This document shows, piece after piece, positions 52,576 through 61,836 of a DNA stretch of 64,000 nucleotides. Position 1 is the stretch's first letter; every line of letters starts with the position of its first letter. Position numbers and translations under genes: made by a program. The notes under the pieces are model-generated. The model saw only the letters and a program-made list of their open reading frames with translations, searched no databases and had not been told where the DNA came from. The stretch comes from Marinilactibacillus sp036039175 (GTDB taxonomy: Bacteria > Bacillota > Bacilli > Lactobacillales > Carnobacteriaceae_A), in NCBI RefSeq assembly GCF_036039175.1, contig NZ_JAYXKP010000005.1, forward strand, positions 133,571 through 197,570, read 5' to 3'.

Positions 52576-52953
52576 ATGAAACTATTACAGCAATTTGGTT
52601 GGATTTTATTTTATTCTGTGCTTGGTGAACTCCTCTCATACCTTATGCCTTTTGCCGTTCCAGGAAGTGTGATTGGTATGATTTTATTGTTTTTATCTCT
52701 ACATTTCGGCTTACTGAAAATGGAAAAAGTAGAAGCTGTAGGCACCTGGTTAACGCAAAATATGGCGATTCTATTTGTGCCGGCTGCAGTGGGTTTAATG
52801 ATTCACTTTGAACTGATCGCTTCTATTTGGTGGCAGATTGCAATCATTTCATTGGTTTCAACTTCAGCTGTCATGATTATTGTTGGAAAAACAATTGAGA
52901 TTTCAAAAAAACGAAGACACCCTAGTAGTCCAAAAGAAACTGAGGAAGCTTAA
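52576..52953 (+). CDS. lrgA: CidA/LrgA-family holin-like membrane protein
   Basis: The 125-residue protein has four membrane helices and the LrgA/CidA signature SYLMPFAVPGSVIGMILLF (residues 22-40) followed by LTQNMAILFVPAAVGLM. It is thought to act with LrgB in control of murein hydrolase activity, cell lysis or export of small metabolites such as pyruvate. AAGGAG precedes the ATG. The stop overlaps the lrgB start by one base. No LytSR or LysR-type regulator is next to it. Confidence 0.9.
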   Translation: MKLLQQFGWILFYSVLGELLSYLMPFAVPGSVIGMILLFLSLHFGLLKMEKVEAVGTWLTQNMAILFVPAAVGLMIHFELIASIWWQIAIISLVSTSAVMIIVGKTIEISKKRRHPSSPKETEEA

Positions 52954-53657
52954 TGAAAGAAATACTTACGAATACGCCTATGTTCGGTCTATTACTGACC
53001 ATTGTGGCTTACACTATAGGGCATCATTTACACAATCGTTGGCCTTACCCTATTTTTACTCCGTTGATATTTTCTGTTATTACAATTATTAGTCTACTGA
53101 TTCTGTTTGATATAGAATATGAAACGTTTTTACTCGGCGGAGAATTTATTCATACGTTGATTACGCCTGCTACAGTTTCATTAGCGATTATACTAGAAAA
53201 AAATTTCCGCTATCTGAAGAAGCATTATCCTTCTATCTTGTTAGGTGTCGGCATCGGTACGATCGCGCATACACTTGTCATCTTATTCTTTATGATTTTA
53301 TTCAAATTTGATCAACAAGTTTTTGCTTCTTTTTTCTCGAAAAGCATTACCACTGCTATTGCGATTAGTGTTTCAGACTCTCTTGGTGGGATAGAATCCT
53401 TAACCATTACGTTGGTTATTGTAACTGGAACTTTAGGTTCGGTGCTCGGACCGCTACTTTTCAAGCTGACTCATATTACAGATCCAATCGCTCAGGGAGT
53501 TGCGCTTGGAAGCGGTGCACACGCTATGGGTACATCTAAAGCTATTGAACTGGGAGATGTTCATGGCGCAATGTCTGGACTTTCCATCATCCTGACAGGT
53601 ATTGCTTACGTCTTACTAGCACCTTTAACCAATTTTATGTATTATCTTTCGTTTTGA
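52953..53657 (+). CDS. lrgB: LrgB-family membrane protein
   Basis: The 234-residue protein has several membrane helices and the LrgB signature blocks LITPATVSLAIILEKNF, SITTAIAISVSDSLGG and LGSGAHAMGTSKAIELGDV. It is translated directly after lrgA (TAATG overlap), so the pair is a standard lrgAB operon. It ends in a bidirectional terminator shared with the convergent NlpC gene. LrgAB sits next to the cell wall hydrolase gene, which suits a shared theme of wall turnover. Confidence 0.93.
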   Translation: MKEILTNTPMFGLLLTIVAYTIGHHLHNRWPYPIFTPLIFSVITIISLLILFDIEYETFLLGGEFIHTLITPATVSLAIILEKNFRYLKKHYPSILLGVGIGTIAHTLVILFFMILFKFDQQVFASFFSKSITTAIAISVSDSLGGIESLTITLVIVTGTLGSVLGPLLFKLTHITDPIAQGVALGSGAHAMGTSKAIELGDVHGAMSGLSIILTGIAYVLLAPLTNFMYYLSF

Positions 53658-53698
53658 TTTTTAGACAAGCTTTCGGCAACCGTGAGTCAATTAAAAGA

Positions 53699-53748
53699 AA
53701 AAGGTTAGTCCGAATACAGTTTTATAACTGTATCTGGACTAACCTTTT
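53699..53748. terminator. Bidirectional terminator between lrgB and the NlpC gene
   Basis: A long stem of about 23 base pairs with few mismatches (AAAAGGTTAGTCC...TACAGTT against AACTGTA...GGACTAACCTTTT), flanked by A and T runs. Confidence 0.88.
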
Positions 53749-53787
53749 TTATGTTTTAAATTATTGCTGTCGTAAATTTCTGTTTAA

Positions 53788-55023
53788 TTAAGGACGTCCA
53801 AATCCAGCTACATAGTTAGACCAGTATCCTGAAGTAAAGGAAGCAACTGCTACACCAGTAGATGTTTGCGCTCCGATAAAGCTTCCGCCACCTAAATAAA
53901 TACCAACGTGATCAATAGATCCACCCTGATTAAAGAAGATCAAATCGCCTGGTTGTGCTTGAGATTGAGAAATTCTTGTAGTTGCACCGTATTGTCCAGC
54001 AGCTGTTCTTGTAATACTACGTCCTGCTTGACGGAAAACATACTGTACAAATCCTGAACAATCAAATCCTGCTGGCGTACCGCCACCAAATGAATAACGT
54101 ACACCTTTAAGTCCGTGAGCAATCCCAGTGATAGATCCGCCGTTTGAAGGAGCCGGTACACTTGCTTCAGGCGCTTTTGCCGGTTCTGGAGTTGTTTCAG
54201 ACGCTTGATTTGAATCACTTGAAGAAGTACTGACGACTTCTTCTTCAGCGTCAGCTGTTTCATTTGCAGTTTCTGTTGTGTTAGAAACAGCAATCGTTGT
54301 TGTTTCAGCAGCAGCAGCTCTAGCAGCTTGTAATTCTTGTACTAATGCTTCAGCAGCTTTCTGCTCAGCAAGGAAAGATTCTTTTTCTTCTGCAACATCA
54401 GACTTTTCAGCTGCAATAGAAGCAACTAAACGTTCTTGATTTGCTTTTTCTTCTTCAAGCTCAGCTTTTTGGCTTTCCATCTTTGCTGCTCTCATTGTTT
54501 GCTCTTCTTGTTGTGCTAAGGTTTCTTTTTCTTTAGAAACCACTACTTCTTTATCATTCACTTGTTGCTGGATCAAGTTTTGGTTTGCTGAAACGATTGT
54601 ATTTACAACGTCCAGTCTTCCAATAACATCTCCTAATGATTCAGATTCCATTAAAAAGTTCAAGACCGATTTAGAATCTCCTGTTACCTGAACAGCTCTT
54701 GCTTGCTCTTCTAATTTCACTTCACGATCAGCAATAACGGTGTTCAATGTATCGATTTCTTCTTTTAATTGAGTCAAAGTCGTATTTGTTTCTTCCATTT
54801 CGCCCATAAGAGTATTTAGAGAGGCTTCTTGCTCAGAAATTTTAGAAGCGACAGCTTCTAATTCTTTTTCAGCTTCGTTTTGGTCTTTAGAAAGGTTTTC
54901 TAATTTTTGATTAAACTCAGATTCATTTTCTGGTGCTGCGAATACTGGCATAGCTGGTGTTGCAAGATAAGTAAATCCTAAAGACGCTGCTAAAGTTAAT
55001 TTCAAGATTGATTTCTTATTCAA
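53788..55023 (-). CDS. Secreted coiled-coil NlpC/P60 peptidoglycan endopeptidase (CwlO-like)
   Basis: The 411-residue protein has a signal peptide ending near residue 29 (TPAMPVFA), a long coiled coil about 33-240, a Ser/Thr/Pro-rich linker 241-296 and a C-terminal NlpC/P60 domain with Cys322 (GFDCSGFVQY) and His372 (IDHVGIYLGG). The layout matches CwlO and SagA hydrolases, which FtsEX activates through the coiled coil. The ftsE and ftsX genes lie just upstream on the same strand, so this is the probable FtsEX partner. PcsB in streptococci has a CHAP domain instead. Confidence 0.92.
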   Translation of the reverse strand: MNKKSILKLTLAASLGFTYLATPAMPVFAAPENESEFNQKLENLSKDQNEAEKELEAVASKISEQEASLNTLMGEMEETNTTLTQLKEEIDTLNTVIADREVKLEEQARAVQVTGDSKSVLNFLMESESLGDVIGRLDVVNTIVSANQNLIQQQVNDKEVVVSKEKETLAQQEEQTMRAAKMESQKAELEEEKANQERLVASIAAEKSDVAEEKESFLAEQKAAEALVQELQAARAAAAETTTIAVSNTTETANETADAEEEVVSTSSSDSNQASETTPEPAKAPEASVPAPSNGGSITGIAHGLKGVRYSFGGGTPAGFDCSGFVQYVFRQAGRSITRTAAGQYGATTRISQSQAQPGDLIFFNQGGSIDHVGIYLGGGSFIGAQTSTGVAVASFTSGYWSNYVAGFGRP

Positions 55024-55070
55024 GTTATTTTCCTCTTTCTATTATGTTTTTTTTAACACTATGTAGTACG

Positions 55071-55102
55071 AGTGAACGAGAAAAATATCATTCTCGTTCA
55101 CT
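55071..55102 (-). other. Hairpin between ftsX and the NlpC gene
   Basis: A 12-base perfect stem (AGTGAACGAGAA and its complement) with an eight-base loop lies eight bases after the ftsX stop. No T run follows on the minus strand, so it may be a weak terminator, or a stabilising or processing element that lets the hydrolase gene be expressed at a different level. Confidence 0.6.
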
Positions 55103-55109
55103 ATGATTT

Positions 55110-55997
55110 TTAAACTTTTAAGAATTTTCTAATAGATAAAGCTGATCCTAAACTTCCGATGACGACTCCAATTCCCAGTAGTAAAGCTACAAGTAAAATC
55201 AGGAATGGATTAGGTTCTAACAAGGAATAATAGGTTCCTTGCAATGCATTCATCAAAGTATCATACCCTTGAAGATATACATACGATATAATACCTACTG
55301 GAATCAGTGATCCAAGTAATCCAATCAATGCTCCTTCAATTAAGAAAGGCCATCTGATAAACCAATTTGAAGCACCTACTAGTTTCATAATCTCGATTTC
55401 TGTTCTTCTTGAGAAAATGGTAATTCTGATCGTATTCGCAATAAGGAATACCGCTGTAAAGATCAATGCGATAATCACAACAGCTCCAATATTTCTCACA
55501 ACACTCGTTACTTCAAACAATCGATCTGCATCTGATCCTCCGTAGTTTACGTCGGCAACATAATCAAGTGTTTCTGCTTCCTGTGCAACTTCTGAAGTTT
55601 GTTCTGGCGTATTTGTATTAACTACAAACACATCATACAATGGATTGTTGTCCCCATCGAATAGTCCAAAGGCATCCCCATAACTTCCGATAACATTGTT
55701 TAATTCAGTATCTCTACTAGAGAATTCTACGGATTCAACATTATTCAATCCTTCAAGACTCGCTTGTAAATTGTCTCGATCTGCTTCTTCAGCTGCAAGG
55801 TCGACATGGACTCTTATGCTCACATCATTTTCAATGTCTGAAACGATTTTGTTTACATTCATCAACATTGCAATAAAGCTTCCTACTAGGAGTAAAGTTA
55901 CCGCTACTGCACTGACCGCGGCTAAGGTCATCCAGCCATTACGTACAATGCTTCTTAGTGATTCTAAAATATGACGCTTGATTGTTCTAAATTTCAT
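55110..55997 (-). CDS. ftsX: Cell division ABC permease FtsX
   Basis: From the ATG at 55997, 11 bases inside the end of ftsE with GAGGAAGGGG upstream, the protein has 295 residues. It has one membrane helix near residue 30, an extracytoplasmic domain of about 120 residues, and three C-terminal helices (VVIIALIFTAVFLIANTIRI, IEGALIGLLGSLIPVGIISY). The motif RRTEIEIMKLVGASNWFIRW is typical of FtsX. FtsEX activates a peptidoglycan hydrolase outside the cell. The longer frame adds 16 codons without support. Confidence 0.95.
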   Translation of the reverse strand: MKFRTIKRHILESLRSIVRNGWMTLAAVSAVAVTLLLVGSFIAMLMNVNKIVSDIENDVSIRVHVDLAAEEADRDNLQASLEGLNNVESVEFSSRDTELNNVIGSYGDAFGLFDGDNNPLYDVFVVNTNTPEQTSEVAQEAETLDYVADVNYGGSDADRLFEVTSVVRNIGAVVIIALIFTAVFLIANTIRITIFSRRTEIEIMKLVGASNWFIRWPFLIEGALIGLLGSLIPVGIISYVYLQGYDTLMNALQGTYYSLLEPNPFLILLVALLLGIGVVIGSLGSALSIRKFLKV

Positions 55998-56673
55998 ATC
56001 CGTATTCCCCTTCCTCTTGATCTCGGGCAATACGTCCGTTTTCAACTGCTAAAACCCTATGTCTCACTCGGTTCACAATCTCACTATTGTGAGTTGCCAT
56101 GATGACAGTTGTACCTTGATTATTGATTTCTTCAAGTAATTCCATGATTCCCCAAGCTGTTTCAGGATCTAAGTTTCCTGTAGGCTCATCTGCAATCAGT
56201 ACACGCGGCATATTCGCAATTGCTCTAGCAATCGCAATTCTCTGCTGCTCACCACCGGATAGTTCATTCGGGAACATCCTAACTTTATGTTTCAATCCAA
56301 CTAAATCAAGAACTTCTAGTACGCGTTTTTGAATTTGTTTAGGATTTTTTTCTAGTACTTGCATTGCGTATGCAACATTCTCATATACTGTCAATCTTGG
56401 TAATAGTTTGAAATCTTGGAAAACTACACCAACGTGTCTTCTCAAATGTGGGATTTTTTTGGGCTTCAAAGTAGCAAGATCAAATTCTCCTACTTTAACA
56501 GTTCCTTTGGTCGGAACTTCTTCTCTATAAATCATTTTGATGAAAGTAGATTTACCTGCTCCACTTGGACCAACAACGTAAACGAACTCACCTTGCTCAA
56601 TACGAACATCCAACCCATTAATAGCTGTAATACCATTTGAGTATTTCTTGTAAACATTAGACATTTCTATCAT
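55987..56673 (-). CDS. ftsE: Cell division ATP-binding protein FtsE
   Basis: The 228-residue ATPase has Walker A GPSGAGKSTFIKMIY, Q loop VFQDFK, signature LSGGEQQRIAIARA, Walker B VLIADEPTGNLDPE and switch histidine in MATHNSE. It is the ATPase of FtsEX at the division site or lateral wall. Its end overlaps ftsX by 11 bases. Upstream lies a 432-base non-coding region that must hold the promoter. Confidence 0.96.
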   Translation of the reverse strand: MIEMSNVYKKYSNGITAINGLDVRIEQGEFVYVVGPSGAGKSTFIKMIYREEVPTKGTVKVGEFDLATLKPKKIPHLRRHVGVVFQDFKLLPRLTVYENVAYAMQVLEKNPKQIQKRVLEVLDLVGLKHKVRMFPNELSGGEQQRIAIARAIANMPRVLIADEPTGNLDPETAWGIMELLEEINNQGTTVIMATHNSEIVNRVRHRVLAVENGRIARDQEEGEYGYEI

Positions 56674-57067
56674 TATATACTCACCTATCTATTTTGTTTT
56701 AAAGTCATCGAAACCTGGTAGGCATGTTGAGACCTCTTTGCGGAAAACTTAAGATTTCTCAAGCTTTTCCTAGTATATCACTGGATAGAAATAAGTCTGT
56801 TTTAATCCAATTACAAACATATTTCAAAAAGTCACACTTCTAGAGTTCATTACTCAAAAAAACTGCTAAGAACCAGTTAAAAGTGTCTAAAAAACCACTA
56901 AACGCCTAATTAGCACCTTATAGAAGTATTTATTCTCCACTTTTAAGCTTAAAAACCATTTTAAATGGTTTTTCTTCACAATTCTAATGTTACAGTTGTG
57001 TTAAAATACACCTCTCAAAAGTATGTCTAAAATTTGACACTTCTCGGTTTCGTAATAAATGTAAAGA
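56674..57067. other. Long AT-rich intergenic region before ftsE
   Basis: No ORF with a ribosome site is visible. It contains a near-perfect hairpin (AAAAACCATTT/AAATGGTTTTT, about 56951-56973) with T residues on both strands, and the motif GTCTAAAA twice (about 56884 and 57026), the second one beside TTTGACACTTCT. It must contain the ftsE promoter, which I could not place with confidence. Confidence 0.5.
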
Positions 57068-57098
57068 GGCATTACAGCTTAAAACACACTGTAATGCC
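57068..57098 (-). terminator. Terminator after prfB
   Basis: Stem GGCATTACAG/CTGTAATGCC with an 11-base loop, eight bases after the stop. The U tract on the minus strand is weak (CTTTACATTTATT). Confidence 0.7.
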
Positions 57099-57105
57099 CA
57101 TTAAT

Positions 57106-58216
57106 TTATTCAGATGTATTAATTAGAGAACGTAAATAGGCTTCAATAAAACGGTCAAGGTCGCCATCCATTACAGCATCTATATTTCCAGTTTCCTCAT
57201 TCGTTCTATGATCTTTTACCATAGAATACGGATGGAAAACATAAGAACGGATTTGAGATCCCCATCCAATTTCCTTTTGCTCGCCTCTTATAGCGGCCAT
57301 TTCTTGTGCTTTTTCATCGAGCTCTTTTTGATACAACTTCGCTTTCAGCATCTTCATTGCGGTTTCTTTGTTTGCTAGTTGAGAACGCCCTGCTTGACTG
57401 GCTGCCACCAAGCCTGTTTCTTTATGGGTCAGTCTTACTGCTGATTCTGTTTTATTAATATGCTGTCCCCCCGCACCACTTGCTCGGTACGTGTCTACAC
57501 GAATATCGTCTGGGTTAATTTCAATATCAATGTCATCATCTATTTCAGGTAATACTTCTATAGAAACAAAAGACGTGTGCCGACGACCACTTGAATCAAA
57601 AGGAGAAATACGAACTAAACGGTGCACACCTTTTTCTGCTTTCAAAAGCCCGTATGCATGCAATCCTTTTATGAGTATCGTAACACTTTTAATACCCGCT
57701 TCTTCTCCATCTTGATAATCCAGAATCTCATAAGAGAACCCTCTTTTATCAATCCATCTTGTATACATTCTGTAGAGCATCTCGCCCCAATCCTGAGACT
57801 CTGTACCACCAGCACCTGGGTGAATTTCCAAAATAGCATTATTGTTATCGTATGGTTCGCTGAGTAGCATTTCAAGTTCAAACTGTTCGATCTCTTTTTC
57901 AAGAGATTGCACACCTTGTTCAAGTTCAGCTCGCAGTCCTGCGTCGCTTTCTTCTTCAAGCATTTCCATCATCATTTTGTACTCTTCAACTTGTTCTTCC
58001 ATAGAACGAAAAGCATTATAGGTACTTTTGACCGTATTCGCTTCATCGATAACTTTTTGAGCTGCTTGCTGGTTATTCCAAAATGATGGATCTGACATTT
58101 GTTCATCGTATTCTGCAATGTCGACTTCCATTGTCTCTAAGTCAAAGAGACCCCCTGAAGTCAGAGACTTTCTGACTTGCTGCTTGAATTGAATTTCTAA
58201 TATCACTGATTTCCAT
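57106..58216 (-). CDS. prfB: Peptide chain release factor 2, with programmed +1 frameshift
   Basis: Translation starts at ATG 58216 (AGGAGG eight bases upstream), reads 24 codons ending in DFRGSL, and meets an in-frame TGA at 58144-58142. The site is CTT TGA C with AGGGGG just upstream, the classic RF2 autoregulatory frameshift. After the +1 shift it continues with DLETMEVDIAEYDEQ. The whole product is 369 residues, the normal RF2 length, with the SPF tripeptide in ISPFDSSGRRHTSF and GGQ in SGAGGQHINKTESAVR. The single long frame that opens near 58320 has a wrong N terminus. Confidence 0.96.
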
Positions 58217-58392
58217 TGTAATAGCCTCCTAGATTTATGGTAGAAAAATCCCTCTCGCAAAAAATAAGTCCTCAGGAAATCACAATAAATCCCTATAGAG
58301 ATCTTTGCCTGAACGAGCATTTACTGAAATGTAAACTTTCGCTGACTCATTGAATTGTAAGAGGGCTGTTTCTATTTTACGAAAAGAAGAAA

Positions 58393-60849
58393 TTAACCTA
58401 GTCTTGTATGTGTCTCTTCATCGTGAGAAAAAACGGCTTCTTTCGCCTTCCCACGATCTGCTTTCCCTTTAGCGCTCGTTTGTTCACGTTGCAAGTTTTG
58501 ACGGATTTGAGATTTCATCAATAGACGAGTCACTTCATAGTCTATTTCACCAATCATATCTTCAAACAAAGTGAAACCTTCTTGCTGGTATTCAGTTAGT
58601 GGATTGAATTGCCCATATGAACGAAGTCCGATACCTTGTCGTAACTGATCCATTTGATCAATATGATCCGTCCACTTACGGTCCACCACTCTTAAAATAA
58701 CCACTTTTTCAAACTCAAGAACTTGTTCTTTACCATTTAGTTGAGCCGTTTTCTCTTCGTAATTTTTACGAGAAAGTTCGATCAGTATCGTTTCAATTTC
58801 TTTTGCTGATTTCCCTTTTAAATCTTCTTCAGATAATTCTTCAGGGTGTACGAGTACGGTATGCGCAAATTCAATGATATGCGAAAGATTCCACTTAGTA
58901 CGGTCTTCTTGTTGTGTATTCAATTGAACATAGCGCTCAATCGTACGGCGAATCATCGGTACTGTTACATAGTTCAATGTTTCGTTTTCTAGAATCACTT
59001 CAAGCCTTTGGTTGTAGATAACTTCACGTTGCTCACGCATAACATCATCGTATTTCAAGACATTTCTACGTGTATCGTAGTTATTCCCCTCAACACGTTT
59101 TTGTGCGGATTCAACTTGTCTACTGATCATGCGACTTTGAATGACTGCATCGTCTTCAGAAATTTTGAGTTGTTCTAGAACCATACGAATACGTTCTGAA
59201 CCAAATCGTTTCATCAAATCATCTTCAAGTGATAGATAGAATTGAGAAACACCAGGATCTCCCTGACGACCAGCACGTCCACGTAATTGATTATCAATAC
59301 GTCTTGATTCGTGACGTTCCGTACCAATAACAGCTAACCCACCCATTTCTTTGACTCCGGGTCCAAGTTTAATATCTGTACCACGACCAGCCATGTTGGT
59401 TGCGATTGTTACAGCACCAGGTTGTCCAGCATTTACAACGATTTCCGCTTCTCTGAAATGGTTTTTGGCATTCAATACTTCGTGTGGCACACCTTCTTTA
59501 GTCAATAAACGACTGATTCGCTCAGACGTTTCAACCGCTACAGTACCAACTAGAATCGGTTGTCCATTTTGGTGACGTTCTTTGATGTCTTGTGCAACAG
59601 CATTGAATTTACTTTCAAGTGTTGGATAAAGTAAATCATCGCGGTCATCACGAACAAGTTCGCGGTTAGTCGGTATAGCGATAACGTTCATATTGTAAAT
59701 CTCGCGGAATTCTTCTTCTTCTGTTTTAGCCGTACCTGTCATACCAGATAATTTTTTGTACATACGGAAGTAGTTTTGGAAAGTAATGGTTGCCATAGTC
59801 TTGGATTCTTTTTGAATCTCAACGCCTTCTTTAGCTTCAATAGCTTGATGAAGACCGTCAGAATAGCGACGACCATCCATAATACGTCCAGTAAACTGAT
59901 CTACAATCTTAATTTCTCCATCGTCAACAACATAATCAATATCAAGTAACATAATAAAGTTCGCTCTCAAAGCTTGATCCAAGTGATGAATTAAGGACTG
60001 ATTCTCTAAATCGTATAAGTTTTTCACTCGGAATGTTTTTTCAGCTTTTTCTATACCATCCTCTGTAAGAGAAATAGATTTAGATTGAAGATCGATTGTA
60101 TAATCTTCTTCCTCTTTCAGGCCTTTAACAAAAAAGTCCGTACGTGTATAAAAAGAAGTTGAGCGATTAGCTTGACCAGAAATGATCAAAGGTGTTCTCG
60201 CCTCATCCACTAAAATTGAATCGACCTCATCCAAAATAGCAAAATTCAATGGGCGCTGTGACATTTGGTCTTTGTAAACGACCATATTATCTCTCAGGTA
60301 GTCGAATCCAAGTTCATTGTTTGTAGAATACGTAATATCACATAGATAAGCTTCTCTTTTTTCATTGGGATTTTTTCCGTTCAGGTTTAATCCAACCGTT
60401 AGACCCATCCAACGATATAACTCGCCCATTTCTTCTGCATCACGTGTCGCAAGGTAATCATTTACTGTAACAACATGCACACCTTCACCTGAAATAGCAT
60501 TCAGGTAAACCGGCATAGTAGCCGTTAATGTTTTACCCTCACCTGTTTTCATTTCAGAGATGTTTCCTTCGTGAAGGGCTATCCCTCCCATTAACTGAAC
60601 ACGGAAAGGAAATAGTCCAAGTACTCGTTTAGCTGCTTCTCGAATTGTTGCAAAAGCTTCTGGTAGCAAATCATCTAAAGTTTCTCCATTATTAAATCGT
60701 GTTTTAAATTCCTCAGTACGTGCTTTCAATGCTTCATCCGTTAAAGCAGCAATCTCGCTTTCCATACTTTCAATTTGGTCAGCAATTTTACCATAACGAC
60801 GTAGCTCTTTTTTGTCATTATCGAATAAGTTTTTAAGTAAATGAGCCAT
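58393..60849 (-). CDS. secA: Preprotein translocase ATPase SecA
   Basis: The 818-residue ATPase has the N-terminal FDNDKKELRRYGKIAD region, Walker A KTGEGKTLTATMP (about residue 102 on), DEVDSILVDEARTPLIISG, the helicase core NMAGRGTDIKLG and GLRSYGQ in the helical scaffold. It drives export through SecYEG. The C terminus ends KAKEAVFSHDEETHTRLG and lacks the CxCxSGx8CH zinc tail that binds SecB or lipids in many SecA proteins; no remnant is visible in other frames downstream. GAGGAG lies ten bases before the ATG. It lies between hpf and prfB, the common order in this group. Confidence 0.96.
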   Translation of the reverse strand: MAHLLKNLFDNDKKELRRYGKIADQIESMESEIAALTDEALKARTEEFKTRFNNGETLDDLLPEAFATIREAAKRVLGLFPFRVQLMGGIALHEGNISEMKTGEGKTLTATMPVYLNAISGEGVHVVTVNDYLATRDAEEMGELYRWMGLTVGLNLNGKNPNEKREAYLCDITYSTNNELGFDYLRDNMVVYKDQMSQRPLNFAILDEVDSILVDEARTPLIISGQANRSTSFYTRTDFFVKGLKEEEDYTIDLQSKSISLTEDGIEKAEKTFRVKNLYDLENQSLIHHLDQALRANFIMLLDIDYVVDDGEIKIVDQFTGRIMDGRRYSDGLHQAIEAKEGVEIQKESKTMATITFQNYFRMYKKLSGMTGTAKTEEEEFREIYNMNVIAIPTNRELVRDDRDDLLYPTLESKFNAVAQDIKERHQNGQPILVGTVAVETSERISRLLTKEGVPHEVLNAKNHFREAEIVVNAGQPGAVTIATNMAGRGTDIKLGPGVKEMGGLAVIGTERHESRRIDNQLRGRAGRQGDPGVSQFYLSLEDDLMKRFGSERIRMVLEQLKISEDDAVIQSRMISRQVESAQKRVEGNNYDTRRNVLKYDDVMREQREVIYNQRLEVILENETLNYVTVPMIRRTIERYVQLNTQQEDRTKWNLSHIIEFAHTVLVHPEELSEEDLKGKSAKEIETILIELSRKNYEEKTAQLNGKEQVLEFEKVVILRVVDRKWTDHIDQMDQLRQGIGLRSYGQFNPLTEYQQEGFTLFEDMIGEIDYEVTRLLMKSQIRQNLQREQTSAKGKADRGKAKEAVFSHDEETHTRLG

Positions 60850-61057
60850 TTTTAAAAATCTCCTCTTTGATCGTTTAATCTCTTTTTAGTTATATATCAA
60901 AAGCTATTCTTGTCGATTTTCATACTATACTATCATACCATTATTATATATTAAAAAAAAGTCCAGTTGTCATGCTTTATGGAGGTTTACAATTTTGTAA
61001 TCTATGTACAGAAAACGGCTAAATGATTTCACTTTAAGTATGTGAATAAGCGCAAAA

Positions 61058-61085
61058 AAAGACAGGCATGAAACTGCCTGTCTTT
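61058..61085 (-). terminator. Terminator after hpf
   Basis: Stem AAAGACAGGCA/TGCCTGTCTTT with a six-base loop, followed on the minus strand by a T run of seven. Confidence 0.9.
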
Positions 61086-61098
61086 CTCTTGAATAAAA

Positions 61099-61674
61099 TT
61101 AATCTGTTTCAATTAATCCGTATTTACCATCTTTACGTTTATAAACGATGCTTGAACCATTTGTATCTGCATCTTCGAAAATAAAGAAGTTATGTCCTAA
61201 CATGTCCATTTGAAGAATGGCTTCTTCAGCATTCATTGGTTTCAAGCTTAAACGTTTTGTTCTAACGATTGCTGCACCAATTTCTTCTTCTGTTGCTTCA
61301 TCCTCTTCTGCCTCAAGATCTGCCCATAAATCAGAGTCTGTCGGTTGTGGTGCGTCTACGCCTTGAGATTTACGGTTCTTACGATTAATTTTTGTTTTGT
61401 ATTTTCTCATTTGTCTTTCTAGTTTGCTTACAACTAAATCAACACTGCCATATAGATCTGGAGAAGTTTCTTCCGCACGTAAAACGATGTAAGGAAGTGG
61501 TACAGTCACTTCTACTTTCGCAGTTTTATCAGAGTAGGTTTTCAAATTCACATGTGCATTTGCTTCTGGCACATCCTTGAAATATTTTTCAATCTTACCT
61601 ACCTTTTTCTCAACATAATCCCTAATTGCTTGGGTCACTTCTATGTTTTCTCCGCGAACATTGTATCTTAGCAT
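61099..61674 (-). CDS. hpf: Long-form ribosome hibernation promoting factor
   Basis: The 191-residue protein has the N-terminal ribosome-binding domain (YNVRGENIEVTQAIRDYVEK, then YVEKKVGKIEKYF) and a C-terminal dimerisation domain (RTKRLSLKPMNAEEAILQMD, later HNFFIFEDADT). The long form makes 100S ribosome dimers in stationary phase in Firmicutes. The linker of about 50 residues is Glu/Asp-rich. It lies between comFC and secA and ends in a strong terminator. Confidence 0.96.
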   Translation of the reverse strand: MLRYNVRGENIEVTQAIRDYVEKKVGKIEKYFKDVPEANAHVNLKTYSDKTAKVEVTVPLPYIVLRAEETSPDLYGSVDLVVSKLERQMRKYKTKINRKNRKSQGVDAPQPTDSDLWADLEAEEDEATEEEIGAAIVRTKRLSLKPMNAEEAILQMDMLGHNFFIFEDADTNGSSIVYKRKDGKYGLIETD

Positions 61675-61836
61675 ATTCCTTCACCCTTCCAAATCTTATT
61701 TACTTTGAGCTATTCTAGCACAAATCACAGAATAACTCTCTAACAAACCATTGAAGATTGTTTGTTATCTTATATTCATTATACATGATAGCGGTTACTT
61801 TCTCAATGAATCTCTACTATTTAATGAATATTCCTT

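Noticed and set aside
57669..57959. 96-codon minus-strand ORF within prfB
   Set aside because: It is an out-of-frame shadow inside the conserved RF2 coding region.
58217..58320. In-frame extension giving a 404-residue RF2
   Set aside because: The upstream part is the wrong reading frame; the RF2 N terminus is encoded from ATG 58216 with a +1 frameshift at 58147-58141.
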